A stretch of 7,353 bases of DNA from an uncultured Pirellula sp. Lineage in GTDB: Bacteria > Planctomycetota > Planctomycetia > Pirellulales > Pirellulaceae. Position 1 is the stretch's first letter; every line of letters starts with the position of its first letter. Below are positions 1 through 6,961 of the stretch, in pieces. A program made the position numbers and the translations under genes. A model generated the notes under the pieces. That model had not been told where the DNA came from. It searched no databases and saw only the letters and a program-made list of their open reading frames with translations. The stretch covers positions 1 through 7,353 of the forward strand of contig CAILTZ010000068.1 in the NCBI GenBank assembly GCA_903837255.1, written 5' to 3'.

Positions 1-1019
1 AGCTCAGCGACGATGCGATCTGCTTTCTTGCGTATCACTCGGCCTGCCAACACCCCTTGCTTGGCACTGGTCAGACCAGGCACCAAACGCTTGTGATTGC
101 AACCTTCCAGCCATCCCGGGGAGAAACCTCTGGAAAAACTAAGCTCCATCTGGCGCTTGGTGGTTTCATCGAAGGCAACTTGGCGACCAGCCATCGCGTC
201 GTCAATCGCGCGTCGATAATGCCTGACGATGTTGGCGACATACTCGGGCGATTTCAAACGCCCCTCGATCTTCAATGAGGCGACCCCTGCGTCGATCAAA
301 TCCGGGATCAGTTCATAAGCGGCCAAGTCCTGTGGCGAGAGCAGGTACTTCATGTCCCCAAGATTCATCCTCTTGCCATCCTGAATCAATTCGTACTCGA
401 GCCTGCATGCCTGCGCGCACTGGCCGCGATTGGCCGAACGCCCCCCAAGGGACTCACTGGTCAAACACTGGCCACTGTAAGCCACACACAGCGCGCCATG
501 GACGAACGTCTCGACTGGCATCGAGGTCAACGATGTGATCTTGCGGATTTCATTTAACGAACATTCTCTGGCAAGCACCACTCGATCGATCCCGAGCGAT
601 TCGATCGCAGCGATCGTCTGCGAGCAAGTCATCGTCATCTGCGTGCTTGCATGCACACTCAGCTGCGGGCAGACCTCATGAATCAATCCTACAGCACCGA
701 GGTCTTGGACCAGTACCGCATCGACCCCGGATTCAGCGATGTAACGCACATGATGCTCGAAGGCTTCGAGCTCGTCGGTGAAGACCAACGTATTGAGCGT
801 GACAAATCCCGAGACCCCTCGACGGTGGAGGTGGGCCATCAAACGAGGCAGGTCTTCGAGGGAAAAATTCACCGCCCGAGCACGGGCATTGAATCCAGCA
901 GCCAGGCCAAAATAGATCGCATCGGCCCCGTTCTCCACGGCCGCATGCACGCAGTCCCAATTTCCCGCAGGTGCCAGCAGCTCGGGCGCCGGCCTCCCCT
1001 GGGAGGTTTTTGTTGTCAT
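1..1019 (-). CDS. U32-family protein (RlhA/TrhP-type RNA hydroxylation protein), 3' end outside window
   Basis: This gene encodes a 'peptidase U32' family protein; 339 complete residues are visible from the ATG at 1019 and the frame is still open at base 1. Residues 12-40 (PELLAPAGNWD, then GADAIYFGL) are the family's N-terminal barrel strand. Residues 170-185 contain the U32 signature ETFVHGALCVAYSGQC. Cys178, Cys185, Cys201 and Cys205 follow the spacing of the four-cysteine iron-sulfur site known in bacterial U32 proteins. Residues 225-231 (YLLSPQD) and the later FSRGF, H-K-R-LV and G-R-V blocks resemble the long form with a DUF3656 domain (YdcP/RlhA). Characterised members hydroxylate 23S rRNA C2501 (RlhA) or tRNA wobble uridine (TrhP), probably from prephenate; few U32 proteins are proven proteases. 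RlhA-like rather than TrhP-like is my inference. No signal peptide is seen. The gene follows moxR after 193 bp, so it may have its own promoter. Confidence 0.9.
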   Translation of the reverse strand, partial: MTTKTSQGRPAPELLAPAGNWDCVHAAVENGADAIYFGLAAGFNARARAVNFSLEDLPRLMAHLHRRGVSGFVTLNTLVFTDELEAFEHHVRYIAESGVDAVLVQDLGAVGLIHEVCPQLSVHASTQMTMTCSQTIAAIESLGIDRVVLARECSLNEIRKITSLTSMPVETFVHGALCVAYSGQCLTSESLGGRSANRGQCAQACRLEYELIQDGKRMNLGDMKYLLSPQDLAAYELIPDLIDAGVASLKIEGRLKSPEYVANIVRHYRRAIDDAMAGRQVAFDETTKRQMELSFSRGFSPGWLEGCNHKRLVPGLTSAKQGVLAGRVIRKKADRIVAE

Positions 1020-1098
1020 GTTTCTTCGCCTAGCGCCGCGCCTCAAGAGCCCACACCGGATGGACTACCTACACCGCAGACGCGAATTAATCCAAGGC

Positions 1099-1126
1099 AT
1101 TGTAGGCGTAACCTTGATTTTGGAAA
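1099..1126 (-). promoter_or_regulatory. Weak sigma70-like promoter candidate for the U32 gene
   Basis: On the minus strand, TTTCCA (1126-1121) and TACAAT (1104-1099) are separated by 16 bases. They match the -35 consensus at 4 of 6 positions and the -10 consensus at 5 of 6. This lies about 80 bases before the U32 start codon, in a 193-bp gap that separates the gene from moxR. Planctomycete promoters are poorly defined, so this is only a candidate. Confidence 0.22.
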
Positions 1127-1152
1127 CGACAAAATTCAATCTTGAGCACTGA

Positions 1153-1184
1153 GCTTGCAATACCCAAGGCTTGCAATACCCAAG
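1153..1184. repeat. Tandem duplication of a 16-bp unit
   Basis: The 16-mer GCTTGCAATACCCAAG occurs twice head to tail at 1153-1168 and 1169-1184 with no mismatch. It lies in the gap downstream of moxR. The following bases CCTTGC turn the second unit into half of a hairpin. Confidence 0.9.
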
Positions 1185-1189
1185 CCTTG
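1165..1189 (-). terminator. 9-bp hairpin downstream of moxR, possible terminator
   Basis: CAAGGCTTG (1165-1173) and CAAGCCTTG (1181-1189) are exact reverse complements with a 7-base loop. The hairpin begins 24 bases past the moxR stop codon, where a transcript end would be expected. No T-run follows on the minus strand, so it is not a canonical intrinsic terminator. It could instead stabilise the 3' end or bind a protein as a dyad. The hairpin exists because the 16-bp unit is duplicated. Confidence 0.35.
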
Positions 1190-1212
1190 CACAGGACGGG
1201 ACTAATGCCCCC

Positions 1213-2244
1213 CTAAAGCACTCCCGCGGTCGCCTGAGGCTTGGGCAACTCACCAATGAGCCTAGCGACGATCGCGTCGGAGTCGATCCCCTCGGCCTGC
1301 GCACCAAACGTCGGGACAATGCGATGTCGAAGCACCGGGGCGGCCAAGGCCTGGATATCCTCGGTCGTCACGTGCAAGCGTCCCTGCAAGAGCGCTCTGG
1401 CTTTGCTGGCCACGACAATCTGCTGACAAGCTCTCGGGCCTGGTCCCCATTGAACCCAAGGTGCCACCCATTTCGGAGCCGATGGCTCCTTGGGCCGCAA
1501 AGAGCGAACAAGGTCCAGCACATACTGTTTGACATGATCAGGCAAAGGGACCACACGGACGATCTGCTGGTAGTCGAGAATCTCCTGACCAGTGATCACC
1601 GGGCTAATGCTACCGGAGAAACTTCCAGTGGTCCGTTCGATGATCTCCCCTTCTTGTTCGCGACTTGGATAGTCAACCAACGTCTGGAACAAAAAGCGAT
1701 CTCGCTGGGCTTCAGGCAGCGGATAGGTCCCCTCCTGTTCGATGGGGTTTTGAGTAGCCAGAACAAAAAACGGTTCGGAGAGCTTGTAGGTCTTGCCACC
1801 AATGGTCACCGCGTGCTCCTGCATGGCCTCCAGCAATGCCGCTTGGGTCTTTGGTGGAGTTCGGTTGATTTCGTCGGCCAGCAAGATCTGGGTAAAGACC
1901 GGTCCTTTGACAAAACTCAACTGCCTTGCACCGGATTCCGTCTGCTGGATGATGTCGGTGCCGGTGATGTCGGCGGGCATCAAGTCCGGAGTGAACTGAA
2001 TACGGTGAAACTCTAGGTCCATGGCCTGGGCCAGCGAACGGACCATGAGCGTCTTGGCCAAACCCGGGACTCCTTCGAGCAAGCAGTGGCCACCTGCGAG
2101 CATCGCGATCAAGAGCTGTTCGATCGTGGCATCCTGGCCTACGATGACCTGTGAAACCTGCTGCTTGATCTTGGTGAAAGAATCCCTCAAAGACTTTGCT
2201 CGCGCGATTTGCTCGGACGACGGAGGAGGTGGAACAGTGCTCAT
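1213..2244 (-). CDS. MoxR-family AAA+ ATPase
   Basis: This is a cytoplasmic AAA+ ATPase of the MoxR family, 343 aa, close to the usual 320-340. Visible motifs are Walker A GVPGLAKT at 58-65, Walker B ILLADE at 120-125 followed by [18 protein letters not shown], sensor 1 ATQNP at 163-167, EAQRDRF with the arginine finger at 178-184, and sensor 2 region GPGPRA at 267-272. The C-terminal lid helices follow. Family members act as chaperone-like remodelers that help mature or activate partner proteins, usually VWA-domain proteins, using ATP. The frame stays open upstream into tsaD, but I chose the ATG at 2244 because homology starts soon after it and the upstream translation is low-complexity repeat. 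No clear Shine-Dalgarno site precedes it. The usual DUF58, VWA or transglutaminase partners are absent: upstream is tsaD and downstream a U32 gene. The specific substrate is unknown. Confidence 0.93.
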   Translation of the reverse strand: MSTVPPPPSSEQIARAKSLRDSFTKIKQQVSQVIVGQDATIEQLLIAMLAGGHCLLEGVPGLAKTLMVRSLAQAMDLEFHRIQFTPDLMPADITGTDIIQQTESGARQLSFVKGPVFTQILLADEINRTPPKTQAALLEAMQEHAVTIGGKTYKLSEPFFVLATQNPIEQEGTYPLPEAQRDRFLFQTLVDYPSREQEGEIIERTTGSFSGSISPVITGQEILDYQQIVRVVPLPDHVKQYVLDLVRSLRPKEPSAPKWVAPWVQWGPGPRACQQIVVASKARALLQGRLHVTTEDIQALAAPVLRHRIVPTFGAQAEGIDSDAIVARLIGELPKPQATAGVL

Positions 2245-2272
2245 GGTATGGCTAAAAGATGCAAAGGGTTGC

Positions 2273-2299
2273 GGGATGCAGGGATGCAGGGATGCAGGG
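2273..2299. repeat. 8-bp tandem repeat GGGATGCA, three copies plus GGG
   Basis: GGGATGCA is repeated exactly at 2273-2280, 2281-2288 and 2289-2296, followed by GGG at 2297-2299. It sits 29 bases upstream of the moxR start codon, in the tsaD-moxR gap, and on the moxR coding strand it reads TGCATCCC. The rest of this 154-bp gap (2245-2398) shows no convincing promoter or terminator. Copy number could vary by slipped-strand replication and would change the leader length, not the reading frame. Confidence 0.92.
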
Positions 2300-2398
2300 C
2301 AGGTAGATTCGGCGGGGGCTTGAGGCGGATAATCACCGCAAGCTTGGGCCCTTAGTGTACTCCAACTCCAAGAGGCTTGTGGGTTTCCACTCGGAAAA

Positions 2399-3436
2399 TC
2401 AGCGTTTGGGACGCACCAATCCCGGCTGAACATCGAGTTCGAGGGTGTCGTACTGGCCCCGACGAATCTTTTCCCAGGCTAGGGCACCCATGGCTGCATT
2501 GTCGGTGCACCACTGCGGCTTGGCGATCACAAGCTCGATGCGACGGGCTCGGCAGGCCTCGGTCAACTGCTGCCGGAACTTGGTATTCGCGGCCACTCCC
2601 CCTCCGACGCATAGGCGTTTTAGATCGGTCCTGTTCAAAGCCGCACAGGCCTTGGAGATCAAACAATCGATCACCGCTTGCTCAAATCCAGCGGCGATGT
2701 CGGCTCGCTGTTTTTCCTCCAATACCACCGCCGTTGGATCTGGATTGGAAGAGCCCGCGATGCGATAACGGACGGCCGTCTTGAGCCCAGAAAAACTGAA
2801 ATCCAGCCGCTTGGGATCGTCGATCAAGGGCCTCGGAAATCGGATCGCATGAGGGTCACCCTTGCAAGCGAGCTTCGAGAGGGCCGGCCCACCTGGAAAT
2901 GATAGCCCGAGCATCACTGCGACCTTGTCAAAGGCTTCTCCAGCCGCATCGTCGATGGTCCCTCCCAAGTAGTCCCAACCCAAGGGATCATCGCATCGAT
3001 ACAGCGAGGTGTGCCCTCCGCTGACGATAAAACCAACACACGGGTAGATCGACTCCGGAGTATCCAATCCGCAGGCATAAATGTGGGCCTGGATGTGATT
3101 GATCCCAACGATCGGTTTATCCCAAGCCAGAGCCAAGGCCTTGGCCGCCGAGAGCCCGACGATCAGCGAACCGGGCAGCCCCGGATAGGTGGCTACGGCG
3201 ATCGCGGCCAAATCCTCAGGTGCTTTGCCGGATTGACGCATCGCCGTATCGATCACCGGCAGGATCCGTTCAAGGTGAGCTCGGGCAGCGATTTCAGGGA
3301 CCACCCCAGCGAACTTCTCATGCAAGGATTCTTGAGTCGCCACGCATTCGGAAAGAACACGGCCTGAAGAGTCGATCAGGGCTACCGCAGTTTCATCGCA
3401 AGTCGATTCGATTGCTAATAGGGTTTCGAGGGCCAT
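2399..3436 (-). CDS. tsaD: tRNA threonylcarbamoyladenosine (t6A37) transferase TsaD
   Basis: TsaD transfers the threonylcarbamoyl group from threonylcarbamoyl-AMP to A37 of ANN-decoding tRNAs, working in the cytoplasm with TsaB and TsaE after TsaC. The protein is 345 aa, normal for the family (E. coli 337). Residues 8-19 hold the ASKHA-type start [12 protein letters not shown]. His114 and His118 (HIQAH) and Asp312 (TDNAAM) are the metal ligands. SGGHT at 139-143, the [16 protein letters not shown] block at 158-173, FSGLKTAV at 215-222 and VGGGVAAN at 277-284 are all present, so it looks active. A GTG at 3445 would add three residues. I prefer the ATG at 3436 because a GGAG lies 8 bases ahead of it and the protein then starts just before the first conserved strand. 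The start is five bases past the stop of the preceding gene, which implies co-transcription and probably translational coupling. Confidence 0.97.
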   Translation of the reverse strand: MALETLLAIESTCDETAVALIDSSGRVLSECVATQESLHEKFAGVVPEIAARAHLERILPVIDTAMRQSGKAPEDLAAIAVATYPGLPGSLIVGLSAAKALALAWDKPIVGINHIQAHIYACGLDTPESIYPCVGFIVSGGHTSLYRCDDPLGWDYLGGTIDDAAGEAFDKVAVMLGLSFPGGPALSKLACKGDPHAIRFPRPLIDDPKRLDFSFSGLKTAVRYRIAGSSNPDPTAVVLEEKQRADIAAGFEQAVIDCLISKACAALNRTDLKRLCVGGGVAANTKFRQQLTEACRARRIELVIAKPQWCTDNAAMGALAWEKIRRGQYDTLELDVQPGLVRPKR

Positions 3437-3441
3437 GAAAT

Positions 3442-4518
3442 TCACTCCAGGTCAAAGCTGCGACCGAGGCGCGTTTGAAGCAGATGCTTGATCCTCGACC
3501 AATCGCCTGGAACCTCCTCGAGGGCCAGCGGATGAGAGATCGGAATCGTATAAACAAGCCTTTGCACCGAAGCATCTTCCATCAGCAGAAATGCTTCGAG
3601 CCACTCCTCGAGAAACTCGAAATCAAAAAGCATCACTTCGGCGACTCGCGCGCCGTTTTGCACCACCGCATCGCAACCCTGGGGAAGCAAAAAGCGAATG
3701 AGCTTGGAAGACTGCTCCAGACGCATTCGCCGGATGATATCCAACGATCGCAATTGACCCGGCTTGCTCATCCCTTGGAACCGTTCGGCGATGAGCGACT
3801 GGGTTTGAAGGTTGCGACCTCGCACAAGCGCGATGGTTGCCAAGTCGGCGATCGATGCTTCATCGCGGTCTACCAAGGTCAGCAAGTGTTCCTCATAGCC
3901 TCGTATCGAGTGCCTGGATACCAGCTCCAATGCCGTAACAGCAAGCCTGCTCGGAGAGGGATCCTCCCAGGACTCGATCCCTTCACGGATCCAGCGATTG
4001 GCCAGCCCGCGCTCCCAAAGACTCTCCAAGGCGATAGAGTAATCGGCGACGGTTCCATCCTCGAAGTCCAATTCTAATGAACTAGGCTCTCGCAAAAGCG
4101 CCTCGGCCCGCTGCTCCATGATCTCGATCGGCACACGGAAGAATATCTTCGAAGATGCCTTGAGCGCTCTGAGCTCCTGCAAATGGGGTGCGAAACTCGA
4201 CGCTCGCTCGACCGAGATCGCCTCGGCGAGCTTTCCCGCACAGCGGCACACCCGGTCGGTGATCTTGCGACCCTCGGAAAGCTCTCTGGCCCTTGCCAAA
4301 ACCAGCGGCATCTGGTCGGGGCTGATCGCCAGGTGCGAAATCAGCGGGAAATCGCTGAAGGCTGATTCGGTGCCATACTGGTCCCAGGCTGCGATCACTG
4401 AGATCAGGATACTAGGGTCCGAAGCGTAACTGATGGAGAGGAGATCCAGCGAAGCTGAGCGGACACGAGGGTCGGTGTGCCCGAGCCAGCGAATCAATTG
4501 TTTGTCGGAGACGGCCAT
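3442..4518 (-). CDS. Helical (HEAT-like) repeat protein of unknown function
   Basis: I do not recognise a named family for this 358-aa protein. It looks almost entirely alpha-helical and leucine-rich. The N-terminus, residues 8-27 (LIRWLGHTDPRVRSASLDLL), has the helix-DPRVR-helix pattern of a HEAT/PBS-lyase-type repeat. Later segments such as the one containing ASIADLATIALVRGR around the middle fit further degenerate repeats. There is no signal peptide, membrane segment or catalytic motif, and only three cysteines, so a cytoplasmic scaffold or binding protein is the reasonable inference. It sits directly before tsaD, ending five bases ahead of that start, and probably shares its transcript. 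The first ATG at 4518 is used; its upstream region has only a minimal GAG five bases away. A large hairpin with five T residues ends about eight bases before the start, so expression may depend on read-through or on a start site I cannot see. Confidence 0.85.
   Translation of the reverse strand: MAVSDKQLIRWLGHTDPRVRSASLDLLSISYASDPSILISVIAAWDQYGTESAFSDFPLISHLAISPDQMPLVLARARELSEGRKITDRVCRCAGKLAEAISVERASSFAPHLQELRALKASSKIFFRVPIEIMEQRAEALLREPSSLELDFEDGTVADYSIALESLWERGLANRWIREGIESWEDPSPSRLAVTALELVSRHSIRGYEEHLLTLVDRDEASIADLATIALVRGRNLQTQSLIAERFQGMSKPGQLRSLDIIRRMRLEQSSKLIRFLLPQGCDAVVQNGARVAEVMLFDFEFLEEWLEAFLLMEDASVQRLVYTIPISHPLALEEVPGDWSRIKHLLQTRLGRSFDLE
3445..3448 (-). promoter_or_regulatory. Shine-Dalgarno site deciding the tsaD start
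   Basis: GGAG on the minus strand lies 8 bases before the ATG at 3436. It overlaps the last codon of the upstream gene, whose TGA stop is 3444-3442. A GTG at 3445 overlaps this stop as GTGA, but it has no site of its own at proper distance. Confidence 0.55.
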
Positions 4519-4526
4519 TTAGACTC

Positions 4527-4576
4527 AAAAAGTATGCTTCAAATCGTGAAAACAACATCGACGTTTCGCATACTTT
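4527..4576 (-). terminator. Inverted repeat with T5 tail, terminator or attenuator candidate
   Basis: AAAGTATGC at 4529-4537 and GCATACTTT at 4568-4576 are perfect 9-bp inverted repeats separated by 30 bases. On the minus strand the second arm runs into TTTTT (4531-4527), the geometry of an intrinsic terminator. The loop can form a small inner stem (GAAAC with GTTTTC, one bulge). The stem is AT-rich and the loop large, so it may be weak. It lies 34 bases after the stop of the 67-aa gene and 8 bases before the ATG of the helical-repeat gene. An operator dyad is the main alternative. Confidence 0.4.
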
Positions 4577-4610
4577 AGCGGACTTTGCCCCATCCCCAAA
4601 GAGGATCTCT

Positions 4611-4814
4611 CTAATCCATCACGATCAGAGTTTCTTCCATCGCACCCCGTAGAGGAACAATCGGAGTGACGGACACTTTGGTTCGTTGCAAGTGTTTGAT
4701 TTCAGCGCTGAGCCGATCGATCACGCCGAGCAATTCCTGCGAAGCCGTTTCGCCCAAATGCAATCGAAGGGCTTTGCGGGTGTCGTGGCTGAGAAGTTCT
4801 TCGTGAGCTGCCAT
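4611..4814 (-). CDS. Small hypothetical protein with a short coiled coil
   Basis: This small gene encodes 67 aa between glmS and the helical-repeat gene, on the same strand and 74 bases after the glmS stop. I do not recognise the family. Residues 5-45 are predicted by eye to be helical. Leu28, Ile32, Leu35, Ile39 and Leu42 follow 4-3-4-3 spacing, consistent with a three-heptad coiled coil and possible dimerisation. The C-terminal part (KVSVTPIVPLRGAMEETLIVMD) looks beta-like. There is no signal peptide or membrane segment, and no cysteine or metal motif. The start codon ATG at 4814 has only a weak purine-rich stretch upstream. Coding is supported by the sensible amphipathic composition and by filling an otherwise empty same-strand gap, not by homology. 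An effect on amino-sugar synthesis is possible from position alone and is unproven. Confidence 0.65.
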   Translation of the reverse strand: MAAHEELLSHDTRKALRLHLGETASQELLGVIDRLSAEIKHLQRTKVSVTPIVPLRGAMEETLIVMD

Positions 4815-4888
4815 GGTATTTTCTTTAAGGGTGTTTCGATAGGATGGTTAAGGTTGATCCGTGATTGGCTTACTGTCAGAGTCGGGCT

Positions 4889-6775
4889 TTATTCGACAGT
4901 GACGCTTTTGGCTAAGTTTCTGGGTTTATCCACATCGCAACCCCGTAGCAAAGCGATGTGGTAAGCAAGCAATTGCAGCGGTACAATGCTCACAATCGGT
5001 TGCAGAGGTTCGGCCACCGACGGGACAAGAATCACTCTGTCGGCAAGCTTTTCCAACTGCGAATCCATCGAGTCGGTCACGGCGATCACTGGACCTCCCC
5101 TGGCCTTGACCTCCTGGAGATTGCTCATGATCTTGTCATACACCAACCCCTTGGAAATCAAAAACACCGAGGGCGTATGTTCATCGACCAACGCGATCGG
5201 ACCATGCTTCATCTCGGCAGCAGGATAGCCTTCGGCGTGGATGTAGCTGATTTCCTTGAGCTTCAGAGCTCCTTCAAGGGCCGCTGGGAACAAGTAGTTT
5301 CGTCCCAGATACAGCACGTTCGTCGCATCCTTCAGCTCCCAGGCAAGCTCCTTGATCTGATTCTCAGTTTCCAAGGCAATTTCGACTTGGTCGGCCAACC
5401 CCTCGAGCGCATCGATCCAACCCAGGCCAGCCTCGAAACTCAAATGCCTCATACGGCCGAAGTACAATGCGAGCAATCCAAGAACGACGACCTGCGACGT
5501 AAACGCTTTGGTCGAGGCGACCCCTATCTCGGGGCCGGCGTGAAGGTAGATACCACCGTCGGCCTCGCGGGCGATGCTGCTGCCGATGTTGTTGCAAATC
5601 GCAAGGCTCGGGTGCCCTTTTCGCTGCATCTCTCGCAGGGCAGCCAGTGTATCGGCCGTCTCACCACTTTGGGTAATTCCAAAAACAAGCGTCTGCTTGT
5701 CCACTGGCGGGTTGCGATACCGCAACTCACTTGCGTATTCCACCTCCACCGGCATCCTCGCGATCTGTTCGATCATGTACTCGCCGATCAAGGCTGAGTG
5801 CCAAGACGTTCCGCAACCGGTTAGGACCAATCGTTCGATGTTGCGCATTTGCGATGCGGTCAAATTCAAACCGCCCAGCTTTGCCGTCGCATTGTCCCGA
5901 TCGAGTCTTCCCCTTAGGGCGTTTCGGATCGCCTCAGGCTGTTGATAAATCTCCTTGTGCATGTAATGCGCATGGCCGTCGCAACTATGCGAGTCTTCAC
6001 CCTGCGATAGAACTTGAATACTCGGCTGAACCGTACCGGTGTCTCGCTGGATGACTTGGATCGTTCGCGATGTGATGATCGCGATCTGATGATCCACAAG
6101 CGTGATCACTTTGTCTGTTCTGCCATAAAGCGGGGCCGGGTCGCTGGCGATGAACTGTTCACCCTGGCCAACACCGATCACCAGCGGACTACCGCATTTG
6201 GCGGCGAGCAAAAAATCAGGCTTGCCATGGAACATGACAACCACTCCGTAGGTTCCTCGGAGTCGGACAAGGACCTGGCGAAGTGCATCGGCATGCGAGA
6301 CCGGTGATCCTTCTTCAAACGTTCCACTCAGACGATTCTTGCAGATCGCCTGATGCAATAGATGCGATATGACCTCGGTGTCTGTCTCGGATTGAAATGA
6401 GTAGCCTTCCATAAGCAACTCATGCTTGAGTTCCTGGTAGTTCTCGATCACTCCATTATGAACCAATGCAAGATCCGAAAGACCGCCATGTTCAGAATGT
6501 CCGCCATAGTGAGGGTGGGCGTTGGCAACCGTCGCTCCCCCGTGAGTTGCCCAACGGGTATGACCGATCCCAATACGACTTTGGACCGGCGAACTGCGGA
6601 CCAAAGACTCAAGATTCGAGATTCGCCCGACGCTTCGACGCCTCTCCAACAAACCGTCATCCCGCATCAAAGAGATTCCGGCGCTGTCGTAGCCTCGGTA
6701 CTCCAAACGATACAAGCCCTGGAGCAGAAAATCCGTTGCATCCGTCTTGCCGACATAACCCACGATCCCACACAT
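4889..6775 (-). CDS. glmS: Glutamine-fructose-6-phosphate aminotransferase (isomerizing)
   Basis: GlmS converts fructose-6-phosphate and glutamine to glucosamine-6-phosphate, the first step to UDP-GlcNAc for peptidoglycan and lipopolysaccharide. The product is 628 aa, against 609 in E. coli. The N-terminal Ntn glutaminase domain starts MCGIVGYVG, with Cys2 as nucleophile, RWATHGG at 74-80, HNGVIENY at 106-113 and Asp132 in SETDTE. Two SIS isomerase domains follow, with GCGTSWHS at 320-327, QSGETADT at 369-376 and GPEIGVASTKAFTSQ at 414-428. Glu508, His524 (KHGP) and Lys623 match the catalytic isomerase residues, so both halves look functional. The extra length lies mainly in the glutaminase half, including a Gly/His-rich loop at 89-101. 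The ATG at 6775 is fixed by the required Cys2 and has a good GGAG site. A GlmU-like gene lies upstream. A 6-bp inverted repeat (4872-4877 with 4895-4900) spans the stop but has no T-run. No glmS ribozyme core is seen in the leader. Confidence 0.98.
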   Translation of the reverse strand: MCGIVGYVGKTDATDFLLQGLYRLEYRGYDSAGISLMRDDGLLERRRSVGRISNLESLVRSSPVQSRIGIGHTRWATHGGATVANAHPHYGGHSEHGGLSDLALVHNGVIENYQELKHELLMEGYSFQSETDTEVISHLLHQAICKNRLSGTFEEGSPVSHADALRQVLVRLRGTYGVVVMFHGKPDFLLAAKCGSPLVIGVGQGEQFIASDPAPLYGRTDKVITLVDHQIAIITSRTIQVIQRDTGTVQPSIQVLSQGEDSHSCDGHAHYMHKEIYQQPEAIRNALRGRLDRDNATAKLGGLNLTASQMRNIERLVLTGCGTSWHSALIGEYMIEQIARMPVEVEYASELRYRNPPVDKQTLVFGITQSGETADTLAALREMQRKGHPSLAICNNIGSSIAREADGGIYLHAGPEIGVASTKAFTSQVVVLGLLALYFGRMRHLSFEAGLGWIDALEGLADQVEIALETENQIKELAWELKDATNVLYLGRNYLFPAALEGALKLKEISYIHAEGYPAAEMKHGPIALVDEHTPSVFLISKGLVYDKIMSNLQEVKARGGPVIAVTDSMDSQLEKLADRVILVPSVAEPLQPIVSIVPLQLLAYHIALLRGCDVDKPRNLAKSVTVE

Positions 6776-6781
6776 GAACCA

Positions 6782-6785
6782 CTCC
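6782..6785 (-). promoter_or_regulatory. Shine-Dalgarno site of glmS
   Basis: GGAG on the minus strand sits six bases before the glmS ATG. It is the clearest ribosome binding site in the window and agrees with the start required by the Cys2 nucleophile. Confidence 0.65.
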
Positions 6786-6834
6786 GAATCATCCGAGGAA
6801 ACTAGGCGCGTCGAGTACTAAGTAAGAACCCCCA

Positions 6835-6863
6835 ATTACATCATCTAGCAATGAAAAGTCCAA
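6835..6863 (-). promoter_or_regulatory. Weak promoter candidate for glmS
   Basis: On the minus strand, TTGGAC (6863-6858) and TGTAAT (6840-6835) are 17 bases apart. The -10 matches consensus at 5 of 6 positions, the -35 only at the TTG. A start near 6828 would give a leader of about 50 bases. A perfect 10-bp palindrome ATTCCGGAAT (6868-6877) lies directly upstream and could be an operator. Support is weak. Confidence 0.2.
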
Positions 6864-6961
6864 TGGAATTCCGGAATATCTCGGAAACTTCTCGGCGTCA
6901 TAACTCGATGCCAAAACTCAATGACAGCAACCCTCAGGCACCGATCGAACTGAGCGAAAGC

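Noticed and set aside
1171..2016. 281-codon plus-strand open frame opposite moxR
   Set aside because: It is antisense to a well-supported MoxR gene with all AAA+ motifs, and its translation shows no recognisable domain or plausible composition.
2245..2433. 63-residue N-terminal extension of moxR into tsaD
   Set aside because: It is an in-frame open stretch only; it overlaps tsaD, translates the octamer repeat, and lies outside the conserved MoxR domain.
3475..4077. 200-codon plus-strand open frame opposite the helical-repeat gene
   Set aside because: The minus-strand frame gives a coherent helical protein ending against tsaD, while the plus-strand translation has no recognisable pattern.
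4872..4900. 6-bp inverted repeat across the glmS stop codon as a terminator
   Set aside because: The stem is short, the loop is 17 bases, it overlaps coding sequence and no T-run follows, so chance is likely.
4958..5797. 279-codon plus-strand open frame opposite glmS
   Set aside because: It lies wholly antisense to a complete glmS with intact catalytic residues; the translation looks like a shadow of that gene.
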